Assembly: GCF_002795865.1 (NCBI RefSeq)
Contig: NZ_CP024920.1
Location: 744,001 to 808,000, forward strand
Direction: 5' to 3'
Length of the DNA stretch: 64,000 nt
From: Qipengyuania seohaensis
GTDB taxonomy: Bacteria; Pseudomonadota; Alphaproteobacteria; Sphingomonadales; Sphingomonadaceae
Part shown: positions 56,202 to 64,000 of the stretch, in pieces
Numbering within the stretch: the first letter of the stretch is position 1
Layout: the number at the start of each line of letters is the position of its first letter
The notes under the pieces: generated by a model
The model's input: the letters and a program-made list of their open reading frames with translations, nothing else
The model's database searches: none
What the model was told of the DNA's origin: nothing
Made by a program: the position numbers and the translations under genes

Positions 56202-57205
56202 TGCTTCGCCGGGGCAACTCTGTCGAGAAATTCGGCGATGCCCGCCAAGGCCCTGTCTCGGACCGCGTCGACTTCGCGCAGGATTTCGTGCCGTGCTTCG
56301 TCACCGAAGACGAGCAGTTCGCCGCGCGGCAGCCTTTGGGCGGCGCGCACTGCAGCCTTGTGGCTGACCAGCTTGTCGTTCTCGGTCGAGAAGATGAGTA
56401 CCGGGACCTGGACCTTTTCCATCGCACCCGGCGCCTCGATTACGCGGGTCGAGGCATAGGCGCGTTCGACCCAGCCCCAGCTCCCCGGCCCCATCACCAG
56501 TTCGGGGCGATGTTCGCGCCACCACAACTCGTCTTCATAGCGATCATCGTCATGGCTCAGCAGGTCGCGCCGCCGCGCCGGGATTTCGCCCGGTTTCTCA
56601 CTCCACTTCCAGGCGGGGCGGGTCGGGGCACCGATTCGCGTCATCAGCTTTGCCACACCGTGCAGGAGCGGGAGCGGAAGAGGCGGCCCGCTCATGCCGA
56701 GCATGGGGGCGGAGAGAACGACCGCGTCCGGCGACACCACCCCGTCGACGACCGCACGCATGACGATGTGCCCGCCCATGGAATGCGCCGCCAGAACGTG
56801 CGGGCCGGGGGTGGCCTTCACCCAGTCCGACCAGAAATGTTCGAGATCGGCCACCCAGACGGAAAAATCCTCGACGTGGCCGGTGATCGCATCATCGCCA
56901 AGGCGGCCGGACCCGGCCTGCCCCCGCCAATCGGCGGCAGTGACCCGCCAGCCGTCCCGGTGCCATTGTTCGAGCGTTTCGAGATATTTCTCGTAGAAAT
57001 CGCCGCGACCGGGGAGGAACAGGATCGATCCGCGCGCTCCCTCGCCCGCTCCCGGCCAGTCGATTCGCCGCAGGGTGTGCCCGTCGGATGCCTCCCACAC
57101 GCTTTCGCTGGCGCTGGCCGGAATGGCGCGCCGGTCGATGGCTGCGGTATCTGTCTGCAAGTCGGCCTGGCTGATGGGTGCCTCCCGGTTCTGCGCAAAG
57201 TGCAT
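56198..57205 (-). CDS. Alpha/beta hydrolase, lysophospholipase/monoacylglycerol lipase-like
   Basis: 335 aa. SILFLPGRGDFYEKYLETL gives the oxyanion region, LAAHSMGGHIVMRAV the nucleophile elbow (GxSxG-type, A-H-S-M-G), FSTENDKLVS the acid and a late His in DEARHEIL, as in lysophospholipase L2/PldB-type enzymes. No signal peptide seen. ATG at 57205; a GTG 11 codons upstream is an alternative. Divergent from cpaA. Confidence 0.9.
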   Translation of the reverse strand: MHFAQNREAPISQADLQTDTAAIDRRAIPASASESVWEASDGHTLRRIDWPGAGEGARGSILFLPGRGDFYEKYLETLEQWHRDGWRVTAADWRGQAGSGRLGDDAITGHVEDFSVWVADLEHFWSDWVKATPGPHVLAAHSMGGHIVMRAVVDGVVSPDAVVLSAPMLGMSGPPLPLPLLHGVAKLMTRIGAPTRPAWKWSEKPGEIPARRRDLLSHDDDRYEDELWWREHRPELVMGPGSWGWVERAYASTRVIEAPGAMEKVQVPVLIFSTENDKLVSHKAAVRAAQRLPRGELLVFGDEARHEILREVDAVRDRALAGIAEFLDRVAPAKQ

Positions 57206-57267
57206 GGTTACTATTTGGTAAGCATGTTTCGGTAGCACGGGCCCTCGACCTTCAGTTCGGGGACGTC

Positions 57268-57981
57268 ATGCACGACCAGATTTTCACCTACGTTCTGCTT
57301 GCCGGATTGGCAATCGGCCTGCTGTGGGCGGCGTTTACCGACCTGCGCAGCCGCACCATCGGCAATCACCTGAACATAGCGATCGCCGCAGGCGCTCCGC
57401 TGTTCTGGTGGGCCAGCGGGCTGGACCTGTGGCCGGGCGTTGCAATGCAGTTCGGGCTGGCGGCCGCGACCTTCGCGGTCTGCTGCCTGTTCTTCGCCCT
57501 GCGGCAGATGGGCGGCGGCGACGTCAAGCTGCTGACCGCGCTGGCGCTGTGGTTCCCGCCTACCAATTTCGTCGTCCTCGTGATCATCATGGCAATGGCC
57601 GGCTGGGTCCTCACACTAGCCATGGGCATGTGGGGCGTTGCCCATTCGCGCGTGGTCGGCGGCAAGCCGGTCCGCGACACGGTGCTGCTGGGTGCCTTCA
57701 CCCTGGTGGCCGCCAATTTCGCGAGCGCCGTTCTGGGCGGTCCGAAGCTGGCCATCCCTTCCGCAATCATAGAGCCGCTGGCAGCCGACGGCGCGACCTC
57801 CTTGCTGGTCGCCCTCCTGCCGGTCGCGATTCTCGCATTCGTCACACTGGCTTCGATCAAGATCATCCGCCGACACGATCAGCAGCCTCGCATTCCATAC
57901 GGACTCGCCATTGCCATCGCAGGGCTGTGGGTCGTCGGCGGCGGGTTCGTCACACAAATTTCTGAAGCCGGGATCGGCTGA
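57268..57981 (+). CDS. cpaA: Prepilin peptidase CpaA (Tad pilus)
   Basis: 237 aa membrane aspartyl protease that cleaves Flp pilin leaders. First helix LLAGLAIGLLWAAFTDLRSR holds the first Asp, and RQMGGGDVKLLTAL is the GxGD motif with the second. About 7 helices. No methyltransferase domain, as usual for CpaA/TadV. First gene of the pilus locus; GGGGAC lies shortly before the ATG. Confidence 0.93.
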   Translation: MHDQIFTYVLLAGLAIGLLWAAFTDLRSRTIGNHLNIAIAAGAPLFWWASGLDLWPGVAMQFGLAAATFAVCCLFFALRQMGGGDVKLLTALALWFPPTNFVVLVIIMAMAGWVLTLAMGMWGVAHSRVVGGKPVRDTVLLGAFTLVAANFASAVLGGPKLAIPSAIIEPLAADGATSLLVALLPVAILAFVTLASIKIIRRHDQQPRIPYGLAIAIAGLWVVGGGFVTQISEAGIG

Positions 57982-57984
57982 CAA

Positions 57985-58004
57985 CCCGATTTTAACCAAT
58001 CGGG
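57985..58004 (+). promoter_or_regulatory. Hairpin with TTAACC loop between cpaA and cpaB
   Basis: CCCGATT (57985-57991) and AATCGGG (57998-58004) form a perfect 7-bp stem around the loop TTAACC. No T-run follows. TTAACC is also a CtrA half-site; a second half-site at the right spacing is absent. The 91-bp gap otherwise shows nothing clear. Confidence 0.35.
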
Positions 58005-58072
58005 GTCTAGACACGGAAACCATAGCTGTCCGCACTCAAATCACGCGGGCCATATGAGGGGGCTTAAACGCC

Positions 58073-59191
58073 ATGGATAGGAAGAAGCTGGTTCTGCTGG
58101 TTGGTGCGCTGGTCGTTGCGATCGGTACGGCACTTGTTGCCCGCAGCATGTTCGCAGGAGCATCCGCTCCGCAAGCCAACGCGGCATCGCAAGTCGAAGC
58201 TGCCGGGCCCAAGGTCCTGGTGGCGCAGCGTGCGCTGCCGACCGGTACGATCATCACTGCAGACGCCATCGGCTATCAGCTGTGGCCGGAAGAGCTGGTT
58301 CAGGATGCCTACTTCCTGGACGGCGAAGCCGACATCACCAAGCTGATCGGGACGGTTGTTCGCCATCCCGTCACGGCTGGCGAGCCGGTGACCCAGGGTT
58401 CGCTGGTGAGCCCGGGCGACCGCGGCTTCCTTGCAGCGGCCCTCACTCCCGGTATGCGCGCCATCACGGTGCCCGTCGATGCGAAGAGCGGTGTTGCCGG
58501 CTTCGTCTTCCCGGGCGACCGCGTCGACATGGTCCTGACCCAGACGGTCCAGGGCAATAGCGGCCAGGCGCTGAAAACGTCGGAAACCATAGTTCGTAAC
58601 CTTCGCGTGCTGGCGACCGACCAGTCGACCACTCAGGAAACCGTGGACGGCGTTACCCAGGTCAAGGCCTTCCGCACGGTCACGATGGAAGTGACCCCGA
58701 AGATCGCCGAAAAGGTCGCCGTCGCCCAGACGATCGGCACGCTGAGCCTCGCTCTGCGCGCTATCGCCGACAGCGAAGGCGAACTGGAACGTGCCCTCGC
58801 CTCGGGCGATGTCAGCATCCCCGACGATGCGACGCCCGAAGAGGAAGAGCGCATCCTTCGCAACGCCATGGGTCGTCCCGACGACAGCCGCGGCACCTAT
58901 GTCACGGGCGGCGATGTCTCGCGCTTCCAGCGTAGCTCGATGCCGCCGCGCGTCGGAGCAGCACCGCAGTCGAACGACGACGGTCGCACTTTCTCGCACA
59001 CGTCGGGTGCCACCACCACGACAGCGGCTCCGTTGAGCCGCGGTCCGATGGTTCGCGTCACCCGCGGCAAGGCCACGGAAGCGGTTCCGCTTTCCATGGG
59101 CAGTGCAGTGCACGGCATGAACGCCGCAGTCGGTAACGGTGCAGGCCGCGTCGGGGAAACAGCCCCGGTCGCGCTCAGCACCCTTCGCTAA
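58073..59191 (+). CDS. cpaB: Tad pilus assembly protein CpaB (RcpC)
   Basis: 372 aa. One N-terminal membrane helix (about 6-24), then a SAF domain (KVLVAQRALPTGTIITADAI, about 47-110) and the RcpC domain (MRAITVPVDAKSGVAGFVFPGDRVDMVL). The C-terminal 100 residues are Ser/Thr/Gly-rich and variable. CpaB is periplasmic and supports secretin assembly or gating. Confidence 0.94.
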   Translation: MDRKKLVLLVGALVVAIGTALVARSMFAGASAPQANAASQVEAAGPKVLVAQRALPTGTIITADAIGYQLWPEELVQDAYFLDGEADITKLIGTVVRHPVTAGEPVTQGSLVSPGDRGFLAAALTPGMRAITVPVDAKSGVAGFVFPGDRVDMVLTQTVQGNSGQALKTSETIVRNLRVLATDQSTTQETVDGVTQVKAFRTVTMEVTPKIAEKVAVAQTIGTLSLALRAIADSEGELERALASGDVSIPDDATPEEEERILRNAMGRPDDSRGTYVTGGDVSRFQRSSMPPRVGAAPQSNDDGRTFSHTSGATTTTAAPLSRGPMVRVTRGKATEAVPLSMGSAVHGMNAAVGNGAGRVGETAPVALSTLR

Positions 59192-59230
59192 GAAATCTAG
59201 AGCTCAGGAAGCCATTCAGGGGGCAATTCC

Positions 59231-60805
59231 ATGAAACGTCGTCTTTCCACCAAACTGCTGCTTGCCGGACTGGCCCTTGCGCCGCTGGCCGCCGCTCCGA
59301 CGACCACGGCCACGGCCCAGTCGGTCGTTAAACCGAGCGAGGAGATCGTCCTTTCGATCGGTCGCGGCGAGCTCATCAACGTGCCCGGCTCGATGACCGA
59401 TGTGTTCATTGCCAACGAGAACGTTGCCGATGTCCAGGTCAAGTCGCAGCGCCAGCTGTACCTGTTCGGTCGTTCGGGCGGTGAGACCACCGTCTACGCC
59501 AGCAACGCTCGCGGCGACATCATCTGGTCGGCCAATGTTCGCGTCGGCTCCAACATCGGCAGCATCGACCAGATGCTTGCCCTGGCCATGCCGGAAGCGC
59601 AGATCAATGTTGCCACCATGGGTAGCAACGTCGTTCTGCTGACCGGCACGGTCGCTGCACCCGAAGATGCCGCCGAGGCCCAGGCTCTCGTCGAGGCATT
59701 CGTGGGTGAAGGCACCAATGTCATCAGCCGCCTGCGCATGGCGACGCCGCTGCAGGTCAACCTGCAGGTCCGCATCGCCGAAGTCAGCCGTTCGGTCGTT
59801 CGCGCCCTTGGCGTGAACCTCCAGTCGCTCGACAGCACCAGCGGGTTCAAGTTCGGTGTCGGCCAGGGCCGTCCGGCCAAGCTGTTCTCGCCCGGCACGA
59901 CGCTCGGCATGAACGCCAACACGGTCGACGTGTTCACCGATCCGGTTACGGGCGAAACGGTAGAAACACCGGCGACCTCGATCCTCGGTGCCGACATCGG
60001 CAGCACGCTCGGCTTTGCCGGCAAGCTGCTCGGCCTCGACATCGGCGGCGCGCTGGACCTTGCGGAAACGCAGGGCCTCGTGACCACGCTGTCGCAGCCG
60101 AACCTTACCGCACTGTCCGGTGAAACTGCCGAGTTCCTTGCCGGTGGCGAGTTCCCGATCCCGCTCAGTCAGGGTCTGGGTACGACCACCATCGAGTACA
60201 AGAACTACGGTGTGAGCCTGGCCTACACTCCGACGGTCCTTTCGAACGGCCGGATCTCGATCCGCGTCCGCCCGGAAGTGTCCGAACTGTCGACCCAGGG
60301 CGCTATCACGCTCGACGGGTTCCGCGTCCCGGCGCTTATCACGCGCCGTGCGGAAACGACCGTGGAGCTCGGCTCGGGTCAGAGCTTCATGATTGCGGGC
60401 CTGCTGTCGAACAGCGCGCAGAACCAGCTCGAAAAGGCTCCGGGCCTCGGTGACATTCCGATCCTCGGCAACCTCTTCCGCTCGACCGAATACCGCAAGG
60501 GTGAAACCGAGCTGGTCATCGTGATCACGCCGTACCTCGTCAAGCCGGTCAATGCGAGCGACATCCGCCTGCCGACCGACGGTTTCCAGAAGCCGACCGA
60601 ATTCGACCGCCTGCTCCGCTACCGCGAGGCCGACGGCGTCAGCGGTGGACAGGGACGTCCGGTTCCGACCGTCAACGGCGCTGCCAACTCGGCACCGCAG
60701 ATCTCATACGAGGGAACGCAGGCCGGTGAACAGGTCGCCATGCCTTCCGAGGCTCGCCGCGACGAGAAAACCGCCGCTGCCAAGCCCGGCTTCAGCTTCG
60801 AATAA
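59231..60805 (+). CDS. cpaC: Tad pilus secretin CpaC (RcpA)
   Basis: 524 aa outer-membrane secretin. Signal peptide to about residue 30 (ATAQS), N-terminal pilus-formation domain (ELINVPGSMTDVFIANENVADV), a BON-like stretch (VVLLTGTVAAPEDAAEAQAL), and the secretin core with PNLTALSGETAEFLAGGEFPI and SNGRISIRVRPEVSEL. A basic/proline-rich tail of about 70 residues follows. GGGGGCA-type ribosome site. Confidence 0.96.
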   Translation: MKRRLSTKLLLAGLALAPLAAAPTTTATAQSVVKPSEEIVLSIGRGELINVPGSMTDVFIANENVADVQVKSQRQLYLFGRSGGETTVYASNARGDIIWSANVRVGSNIGSIDQMLALAMPEAQINVATMGSNVVLLTGTVAAPEDAAEAQALVEAFVGEGTNVISRLRMATPLQVNLQVRIAEVSRSVVRALGVNLQSLDSTSGFKFGVGQGRPAKLFSPGTTLGMNANTVDVFTDPVTGETVETPATSILGADIGSTLGFAGKLLGLDIGGALDLAETQGLVTTLSQPNLTALSGETAEFLAGGEFPIPLSQGLGTTTIEYKNYGVSLAYTPTVLSNGRISIRVRPEVSELSTQGAITLDGFRVPALITRRAETTVELGSGQSFMIAGLLSNSAQNQLEKAPGLGDIPILGNLFRSTEYRKGETELVIVITPYLVKPVNASDIRLPTDGFQKPTEFDRLLRYREADGVSGGQGRPVPTVNGAANSAPQISYEGTQAGEQVAMPSEARRDEKTAAAKPGFSFE

Positions 60806-60816
60806 GGGGACGAGAC

Positions 60817-61470
60817 ATGCCTAAAGCAATCAATCGCAAGCTCACCGCTTCGCTCGCAGCCTCGCTCGCCCTCGCACTGGGCGCCTGTGGCGGCACCAAC
60901 ATGGACAACCGCACGCTTTACAGCGTCAAGCAGCCGGTGGTCGAACGCTCGAACTACACGCTCGATGTCGCCACCAATGCCGATGGTCTGCCCGTTTCGG
61001 AACAGCAGCGCCTTGCTGGCTGGTTCGAAAGCATGAACCTTCGCTACGGCGACCGGGTCGCTGTCGAAGACGCCACCAGCTCTGCTGCGGTTCGTGAAGA
61101 CGTCGCTGCCCTCGCAGGTCGCTACGGCATCCTGCTGGCAGACGGCACGCCGGTCACCACCGGTTATGCCGAGCCGGGCCAGGCCCGCATCGTCATCACG
61201 CGCTCGACCGCTTCCATGCCGGGTTGCCCCGACTGGTCGCACACGGCCGAAGCCAATGAAAAGAACGCCACCAATCCGAACTACGGGTGCGCCGTATATG
61301 GCAATCTCGCCGGAATGGTCGCCAATCCGGAAGACCTGATCCAGGGCCAGCAGGGCACTGGCGAGACGGTCGTCACCACCTCGACCAAGGCCATCAGGGC
61401 CTATCGGGACGCTGAGCCGACCGGCGTAGACGGTCTGGCCGACGTCGCCACGACCGAAGGAGGGTCCTAA
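60817..61470 (+). CDS. cpaD: Tad pilus assembly lipoprotein CpaD
   Basis: 217 aa. Lipoprotein signal with lipobox LALGAC (Cys25), then the CpaD domain, ending in the conserved cysteine pair MPGCPDWSHTAEAN...NYGCAVYGNLAGMVANPEDL (central part omitted). Outer-membrane pilotin-like partner of the CpaC secretin. Separated from cpaE by 2 bases. Confidence 0.94.
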   Translation: MPKAINRKLTASLAASLALALGACGGTNMDNRTLYSVKQPVVERSNYTLDVATNADGLPVSEQQRLAGWFESMNLRYGDRVAVEDATSSAAVREDVAALAGRYGILLADGTPVTTGYAEPGQARIVITRSTASMPGCPDWSHTAEANEKNATNPNYGCAVYGNLAGMVANPEDLIQGQQGTGETVVTTSTKAIRAYRDAEPTGVDGLADVATTEGGS

Positions 61471-61472
61471 TC

Positions 61473-62756
61473 ATGAGCGCTTCACTTAAGTCCAGCATGC
61501 CGGGTAACCGCGATCCGTTCGCCGCATTCATGTGCGACGAGACGGCGCTGGATGTCCTGCGTCCGGTCGTGATCGAACTCGGCTGGCAGCCCGAGAAATG
61601 CAACAAGGGCGGTCTGCGGAACGCGATCCAGTCCCTGTCGGTTTCGGCCAGCCCGAACATCCTGATGGTCGACCTGTCGGAAAGCGGTGACCCGCTGAAC
61701 GACATCAACGCCCTCGCCGAGGTTTGCGAACCCGGCACGGTGGTGATCGCGGTCGGTCAGGTGAACGATGTGCGCCTCTATCGCGACCTGCTCGCCAGCG
61801 GCATCCACGACTATCTCCTGAAGCCGCTTTCGGCTGCGGTGCTGCGCGATTCGCTCAATGCCGCACAGGCCGTATTCATGGCCCCGCGCGGCGGTGAAGG
61901 CGAACAGGCCCAGCGTCATATCTCGACCGCCGTAGTCGGCACCCGTGGTGGTGTCGGTGCATCGACGATCGCGACCTCGCTTGCCTGGATGTATGCGGAA
62001 AAGCACATGCCGACCGCACTGCTCGACCTCGACGTGCACTTCGGCACCGGCGCGCTCACGCTCGACCTGGAACCGGGTCGCGGCCTGACCGACGCAATCG
62101 ACAACCCCAGCCGCATCGACGGCCTGTTCATCGAACGCGCCATGATCCGCGCGAACGACAACCTCGCCATCCTGTCGGCTGAAGCACCGATCAACTCGCC
62201 GCTTATGACCGATGGCTCGGCATTCCTGCAGCTGCAGGAAGAATTCCGCCACGCCTTCGAAATGACGCTGGTGGATATGCCGCGCAACATGCTGATCAAC
62301 TTCCCCCACCTGCTGAACGACGTGAACGTCGTGACGCTGGTCACGGAAATGACGCTGGCTTCGGCTCGCGACACGATCCGCATCCTGTCCTGGCTCAAGA
62401 CCAATGCGGCACACGCCGCTCCGGTGATCGTGGCCAACAAGGTCCAGCCCGGCGCCGCAGAGATCAGCAAGGCCGATTTCGAAGCGTCGATCGAGCGCAA
62501 GATCGATATCTCGATCCCCTACGACCAGAAGGCCGCTGCAAATGCTGCAAAGCTCGGCAAGACCTTCGTGGACGCCAACGGCTCGAGCAAGGCAACCGCT
62601 GCGATCAGCCAGTTGTCGGCCCGCATCATCGGTCTCGGCGACGAGGACAGCGAGGACGCGGTACACGTTTCCGGCGGCAAGAAATCGCTGCTCGGCAGCT
62701 TCGACATCAAGTCGCTGCTCGCCAAGAAGGACAAGGGTCAGGTCGAAGAGGCCTGA
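61473..62756 (+). CDS. cpaE: Tad pilus ATPase-like localisation protein CpaE (TadZ)
   Basis: 427 aa. N-terminal receiver-like domain to about residue 140 lacking the phospho-Asp pattern, then a ParA/MinD-like domain. The deviant Walker A reads TRGGVGASTIATSLAW: both lysines of the usual KGGxGK are absent (R and A), as is common in CpaE/TadZ. DLDVHFGTGALTLDL and ADITVVT-like VNVVTLVTEM follow. It positions the pilus machinery at the cell pole. It is followed by a stem-loop and tadB rather than cpaF. Confidence 0.94.
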   Translation: MSASLKSSMPGNRDPFAAFMCDETALDVLRPVVIELGWQPEKCNKGGLRNAIQSLSVSASPNILMVDLSESGDPLNDINALAEVCEPGTVVIAVGQVNDVRLYRDLLASGIHDYLLKPLSAAVLRDSLNAAQAVFMAPRGGEGEQAQRHISTAVVGTRGGVGASTIATSLAWMYAEKHMPTALLDLDVHFGTGALTLDLEPGRGLTDAIDNPSRIDGLFIERAMIRANDNLAILSAEAPINSPLMTDGSAFLQLQEEFRHAFEMTLVDMPRNMLINFPHLLNDVNVVTLVTEMTLASARDTIRILSWLKTNAAHAAPVIVANKVQPGAAEISKADFEASIERKIDISIPYDQKAAANAAKLGKTFVDANGSSKATAAISQLSARIIGLGDEDSEDAVHVSGGKKSLLGSFDIKSLLAKKDKGQVEEA

Positions 62757-62771
62757 ACGGGGATGACGGAA

Positions 62772-62798
62772 TGACCCGGCTCTATACGGGCCGGGTCA
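62772..62798 (+). other. Stem-loop between cpaE and tadB
   Basis: TGACCCGGC (62772-62780) pairs perfectly with GCCGGGTCA (62790-62798), leaving a 9-base loop. There is no T-run, so full termination is unlikely; it may instead protect the 3' end of the cpaE message or attenuate tadB. It fills part of the 86-bp gap where a cpaF gene might be expected. Confidence 0.5.
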
Positions 62799-62842
62799 AC
62801 CGCTCCTCACGGTAAGTTTACGGTACGGGACGGAGAGACACG

Positions 62843-63814
62843 ATGAACATTGTCCAGCTCATGCTGGTAGCCGGCGGGATCCTTGCGCTGCTCGTGCTCG
62901 GATACATGGCGTTCGCAGGTCCCGATGCGGGCAAGCAGAGCCAGCGTCGCCTACAGCAGCTGCGTTTCCGTCACTCGGAAAGCACCGATGCAAAGGTCGA
63001 ATCGCAGCTCAAGAAGGCAATCGCCGCCCGCAAGCCGAAACAATTCAGGCAGGCCGGCTCGGGTTCGCGTATCGAAGCCCTCGCCATCCGCCTCGATCGT
63101 ACCGGCAAGGGCTGGACCCTCAGCCAGTATGGCTATGCATCGCTTGGCCTGGGCCTGGTTGCCGCGCTTGCGATCTTCCTGAAGTCGGGCTCGTTCGGGC
63201 TTGCTGTCGGCATCGGCGTGTTCGTCGGCGCAGGCATTCCGCACTTCGTGGTGAGCCGCGCGATCAAGAAGCGCACGAACCAGTTCAACGTGAAATTCCC
63301 GGATGCGATCGAACTGCTCGTTCGCGGCCTTCGTTCCGGTCTTCCGGTTACCGAGACCCTCGCCGTCGTGGCGCAGGAAGTGCCCGGACCGGTCGGCGTG
63401 GAGTTCAAGGGCATCGTCGAGCGCATCAAGATCGGCCGCACGATGGAAGATTCCCTCCAGCAGACTGCCGACCGTCTCGGCATTCCGGAATTCAACTTCT
63501 TCTGCATCACGCTTGCCATCCAGCGCGAAACCGGTGGTAACCTGGCCGAAACACTGTCCAACCTTTCGGACGTGCTGCGCAAGCGTGCCCAGATGAAGCT
63601 CAAGATCAAGGCGATGAGCTCGGAATCGAAGGCTTCGGCCTATATCGTCGGCGCCCTGCCCTTCATCGTCTTCGGCCTGATCTGGTGGATCAACCCGTCC
63701 TATATCGGCGCGTTCTTCACCGACGATCGTCTCACCGTGGCTGGCCTCGGCGGCCTGGTCTGGATGAGCATCGGGGCCTTCATCATGGCCAAGATGGTCA
63801 GTTTCGAAATCTAA
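62843..63814 (+). CDS. tadB: Tad pilus inner-membrane platform protein TadB
   Basis: 323 aa, T2SS F-family. A first helix (about 5-25), a cytoplasmic basic region, two helices near 95-135, and the T2SSF domain (NVKFPDAIELLVRGLRSGL ... RETGGNLAETLSNLSDVLR, the family signature) with C-terminal helices. Forms the assembly platform with TadC. GGACGGAGAG upstream of ATG. Confidence 0.94.
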   Translation: MNIVQLMLVAGGILALLVLGYMAFAGPDAGKQSQRRLQQLRFRHSESTDAKVESQLKKAIAARKPKQFRQAGSGSRIEALAIRLDRTGKGWTLSQYGYASLGLGLVAALAIFLKSGSFGLAVGIGVFVGAGIPHFVVSRAIKKRTNQFNVKFPDAIELLVRGLRSGLPVTETLAVVAQEVPGPVGVEFKGIVERIKIGRTMEDSLQQTADRLGIPEFNFFCITLAIQRETGGNLAETLSNLSDVLRKRAQMKLKIKAMSSESKASAYIVGALPFIVFGLIWWINPSYIGAFFTDDRLTVAGLGGLVWMSIGAFIMAKMVSFEI

Positions 63815-63833
63815 GGCACGAGGAAGCGATATC

Positions 63834-64000
63834 ATGGAACCCGCAGCCGGCCCTACCCTCCTCGGCTTCGACGTTATCCTCGTCGGCTCGATCCTTGCCG
63901 GGATCGCAGCACTGGCCGTGTTCGTGGCGATCTATTCGGCCGTCACGATCAAGGACCCGATGGCCAAGCGCGTGAAAGCGCTCGAAGGTCGTCGCGAGGA
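63834..64000 (+). CDS. tadC: Tad pilus platform protein TadC (5' part only)
   Basis: Open to the right window edge; 55 codons visible. MEPAAGPTLLGFDVILVG starts a membrane helix (about 13-38), then KDPMAKRVKALEGRR, the basic stretch seen at the start of TadC proteins. It begins 19 bases after tadB with a GAGGAAG site. Named by position and N-terminal resemblance. Confidence 0.85.
   Translation, partial: MEPAAGPTLLGFDVILVGSILAGIAALAVFVAIYSAVTIKDPMAKRVKALEGRRE

Overview
This 64-kb, GC-rich window is ordinary chromosome from an alphaproteobacterium, most likely of the Sphingomonadales (Erythrobacteraceae-like). The evidence is the murC-murB-ddl-ftsQ order in the division cluster, the argS-SPOR-nagZ-scpAB-tatABC order, a meso-DAP type MurE, a Tad/Cpa pilus locus and a CtrA-type box. 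This placement is from protein resemblance and gene order only. I see no tRNA, rRNA, CRISPR, insertion sequence or prophage, and no defence system.

1-19124 (minus strand): a complete dcw cluster running mraZ-rsmH-ftsL-ftsI-murE-murF-mraY-murD-ftsW-murG-murC-murB-ddl-ftsQ-ftsA-ftsZ. Most neighbours overlap by 1-8 bases, so it is built for coupled translation. FtsZ is cut by the left window edge a few residues before its end. The leader of mraZ carries two oppositely oriented arrays of helically phased GGGA repeats, which I read as MraZ operators.

19125-32500: cysK with two downstream envelope genes (one a lipoprotein without a normal start codon), a [2Fe-2S] ferredoxin, a DNA glycosylase, a short-chain dehydrogenase, a secreted esterase, phhB, ccmAB, map, a DUF3298-like lipoprotein and an M17 aminopeptidase. 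An SH3-like protein is translationally coupled to argC. Then comes glnB-glnA, behind a sigma-54/NtrC-type promoter and closed by a strong intrinsic terminator.

32501-45108: a GH24 lysozyme, a Gly/Asn-rich secreted protein with internal repeats and a fasciclin lipoprotein converge on tamA-tamB (outer-membrane assembly). Beyond these lie bpt (N-end rule transferase, with a palindromic CtrA-like box upstream), ilvA and a secreted amidohydrolase.

45093-57205: tatABC, scpAB, nagZ, a SPOR protein and argS form one minus-strand block linking export, chromosome segregation and wall recycling. Then come ispH, thrB, rnhA, a small YegP-like protein, a FAD oxidoreductase and an alpha/beta hydrolase.

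57268-64000: the Tad/Cpa pilus locus cpaA-cpaB-cpaC-cpaD-cpaE-tadB-tadC, cut by the right edge. The cpaF ATPase gene is not between cpaE and tadB, where it often sits; a 9-bp stem-loop lies there instead. No flp pilin gene is present in the window.

The most interesting signals are regulatory or start-site oddities rather than a new multigene system.
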